Shown here one piece after another: positions 63,538 to 64,000 of a stretch of DNA of 64,000 bases (position 1 is its first letter; each line of letters begins with the position of its first letter). Source of the stretch: Marthasterias glacialis (lineage: Eukaryota > Echinodermata > Asteroidea > Forcipulatida > Asteriidae); NCBI GenBank assembly GCA_911728455.2, contig OU452227.1:23747414-23811413 (forward strand), written 5' to 3'. The notes below the pieces were generated by a model. It made no database searches. It saw only the letters and a list, made by a program, of their open reading frames with translations, and was not told the origin of the DNA. Both the position numbers and the translations under genes were made by a program.

Positions 63538-64000
63538 GAAAGTGTTTTTCATTTCCAGGCTCTAAAAAGACCTCTGTAGTGTAAGTTATTTGAATGACAG
63601 TTGGCGTTGGCAACACTGTTTAAAATGGCAACTGATTAAACCATGGAGGATGGACAGTCCCTGAAAATGGCAAATGTCCCCATGAATGAAATAATTTGGA
63701 TATGTATGGATGGGACTTTTGACTAGAGCATTAAAAAAACTAATTCGAAAGCCTCCCGATCCCGATCCCTGATTAAATGCTGCTCTAGACATTCTGTTGT
63801 TATTTGTCATTTTTGAATTTGATATTTTTTTTTACTGAATAATAAAGTAACTTGTCGGATTTTCTTACATTTCAAGGCCCGATTTCTGATCTGAAGATGA
63901 CTCCACAAGCATATGTCGATTTAGATACCAATCGCTTAATTTACATTGCCATAGTTGACCAGAATTGATGCAAATACGGAAAACCATAAATATTTTGCTT

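Overview
The window is nuclear DNA of an animal. It carries spliced genes with GT-AG introns and a dense load of short interspersed repeats. The proteins are close to vertebrate orthologues, while the repeats (tRNA-headed SINEs, palindromic MITEs, minisatellites) and the AT-rich introns look like those of a marine invertebrate deuterostome. An echinoderm is my best guess, but that is inference and not shown by the sequence. No bacterial, viral or CRISPR content was seen.

Four protein-coding genes were reconstructed exon by exon, and all reading phases close. (1) TXN2, mitochondrial thioredoxin, + strand, 1245-3579, 3 coding exons, 156 aa. (2) RPS2, 40S ribosomal protein uS5, + strand, 8463-10977, 5 coding exons, 276 aa. 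(3) HID1, a Golgi/secretory-granule protein with an N-myristoylation signal, + strand, 12960-35430, 18 shared coding exons plus one of two duplicated last exons (839 or 836 aa). (4) CEP131/AZI1, a centriolar-satellite and ciliary protein, - strand, 46719-63105, 20 coding exons, 1206 aa. HID1 and CEP131 converge tail to tail across about 11 kb of repeat-rich DNA.

Region by region: 1-1.2 kb, SINE and foldback remnants; 1.2-5 kb, TXN2; 5-8.4 kb, nested MITEs; 8.4-11 kb, RPS2; 11.3-11.6 kb, a 23-bp minisatellite; 12.7-35.4 kb, HID1, whose introns hold a 675-bp foldback, tRNA-bearing inverted elements, SINEs and MITEs; 35.4-46.7 kb, 3' UTR/intergenic DNA with clustered SINEs; 46.7-63.15 kb, CEP131; 63.15-64 kb, its upstream region.

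The most notable observations are: the duplicated, mutually exclusive last exons of HID1; two minisatellites inside CEP131, each apparently seeded by the 3' end and splice donor of the exon just upstream; a MITE-like family whose inverted arms contain tRNA-like sequences; a 52-bp exact direct repeat enclosing about 630 bp; and a WCKPC active site in TXN2 in place of the usual WCGPC. The genes share no obvious pathway. This is ordinary eukaryotic gene territory with an unusually readable repeat history.
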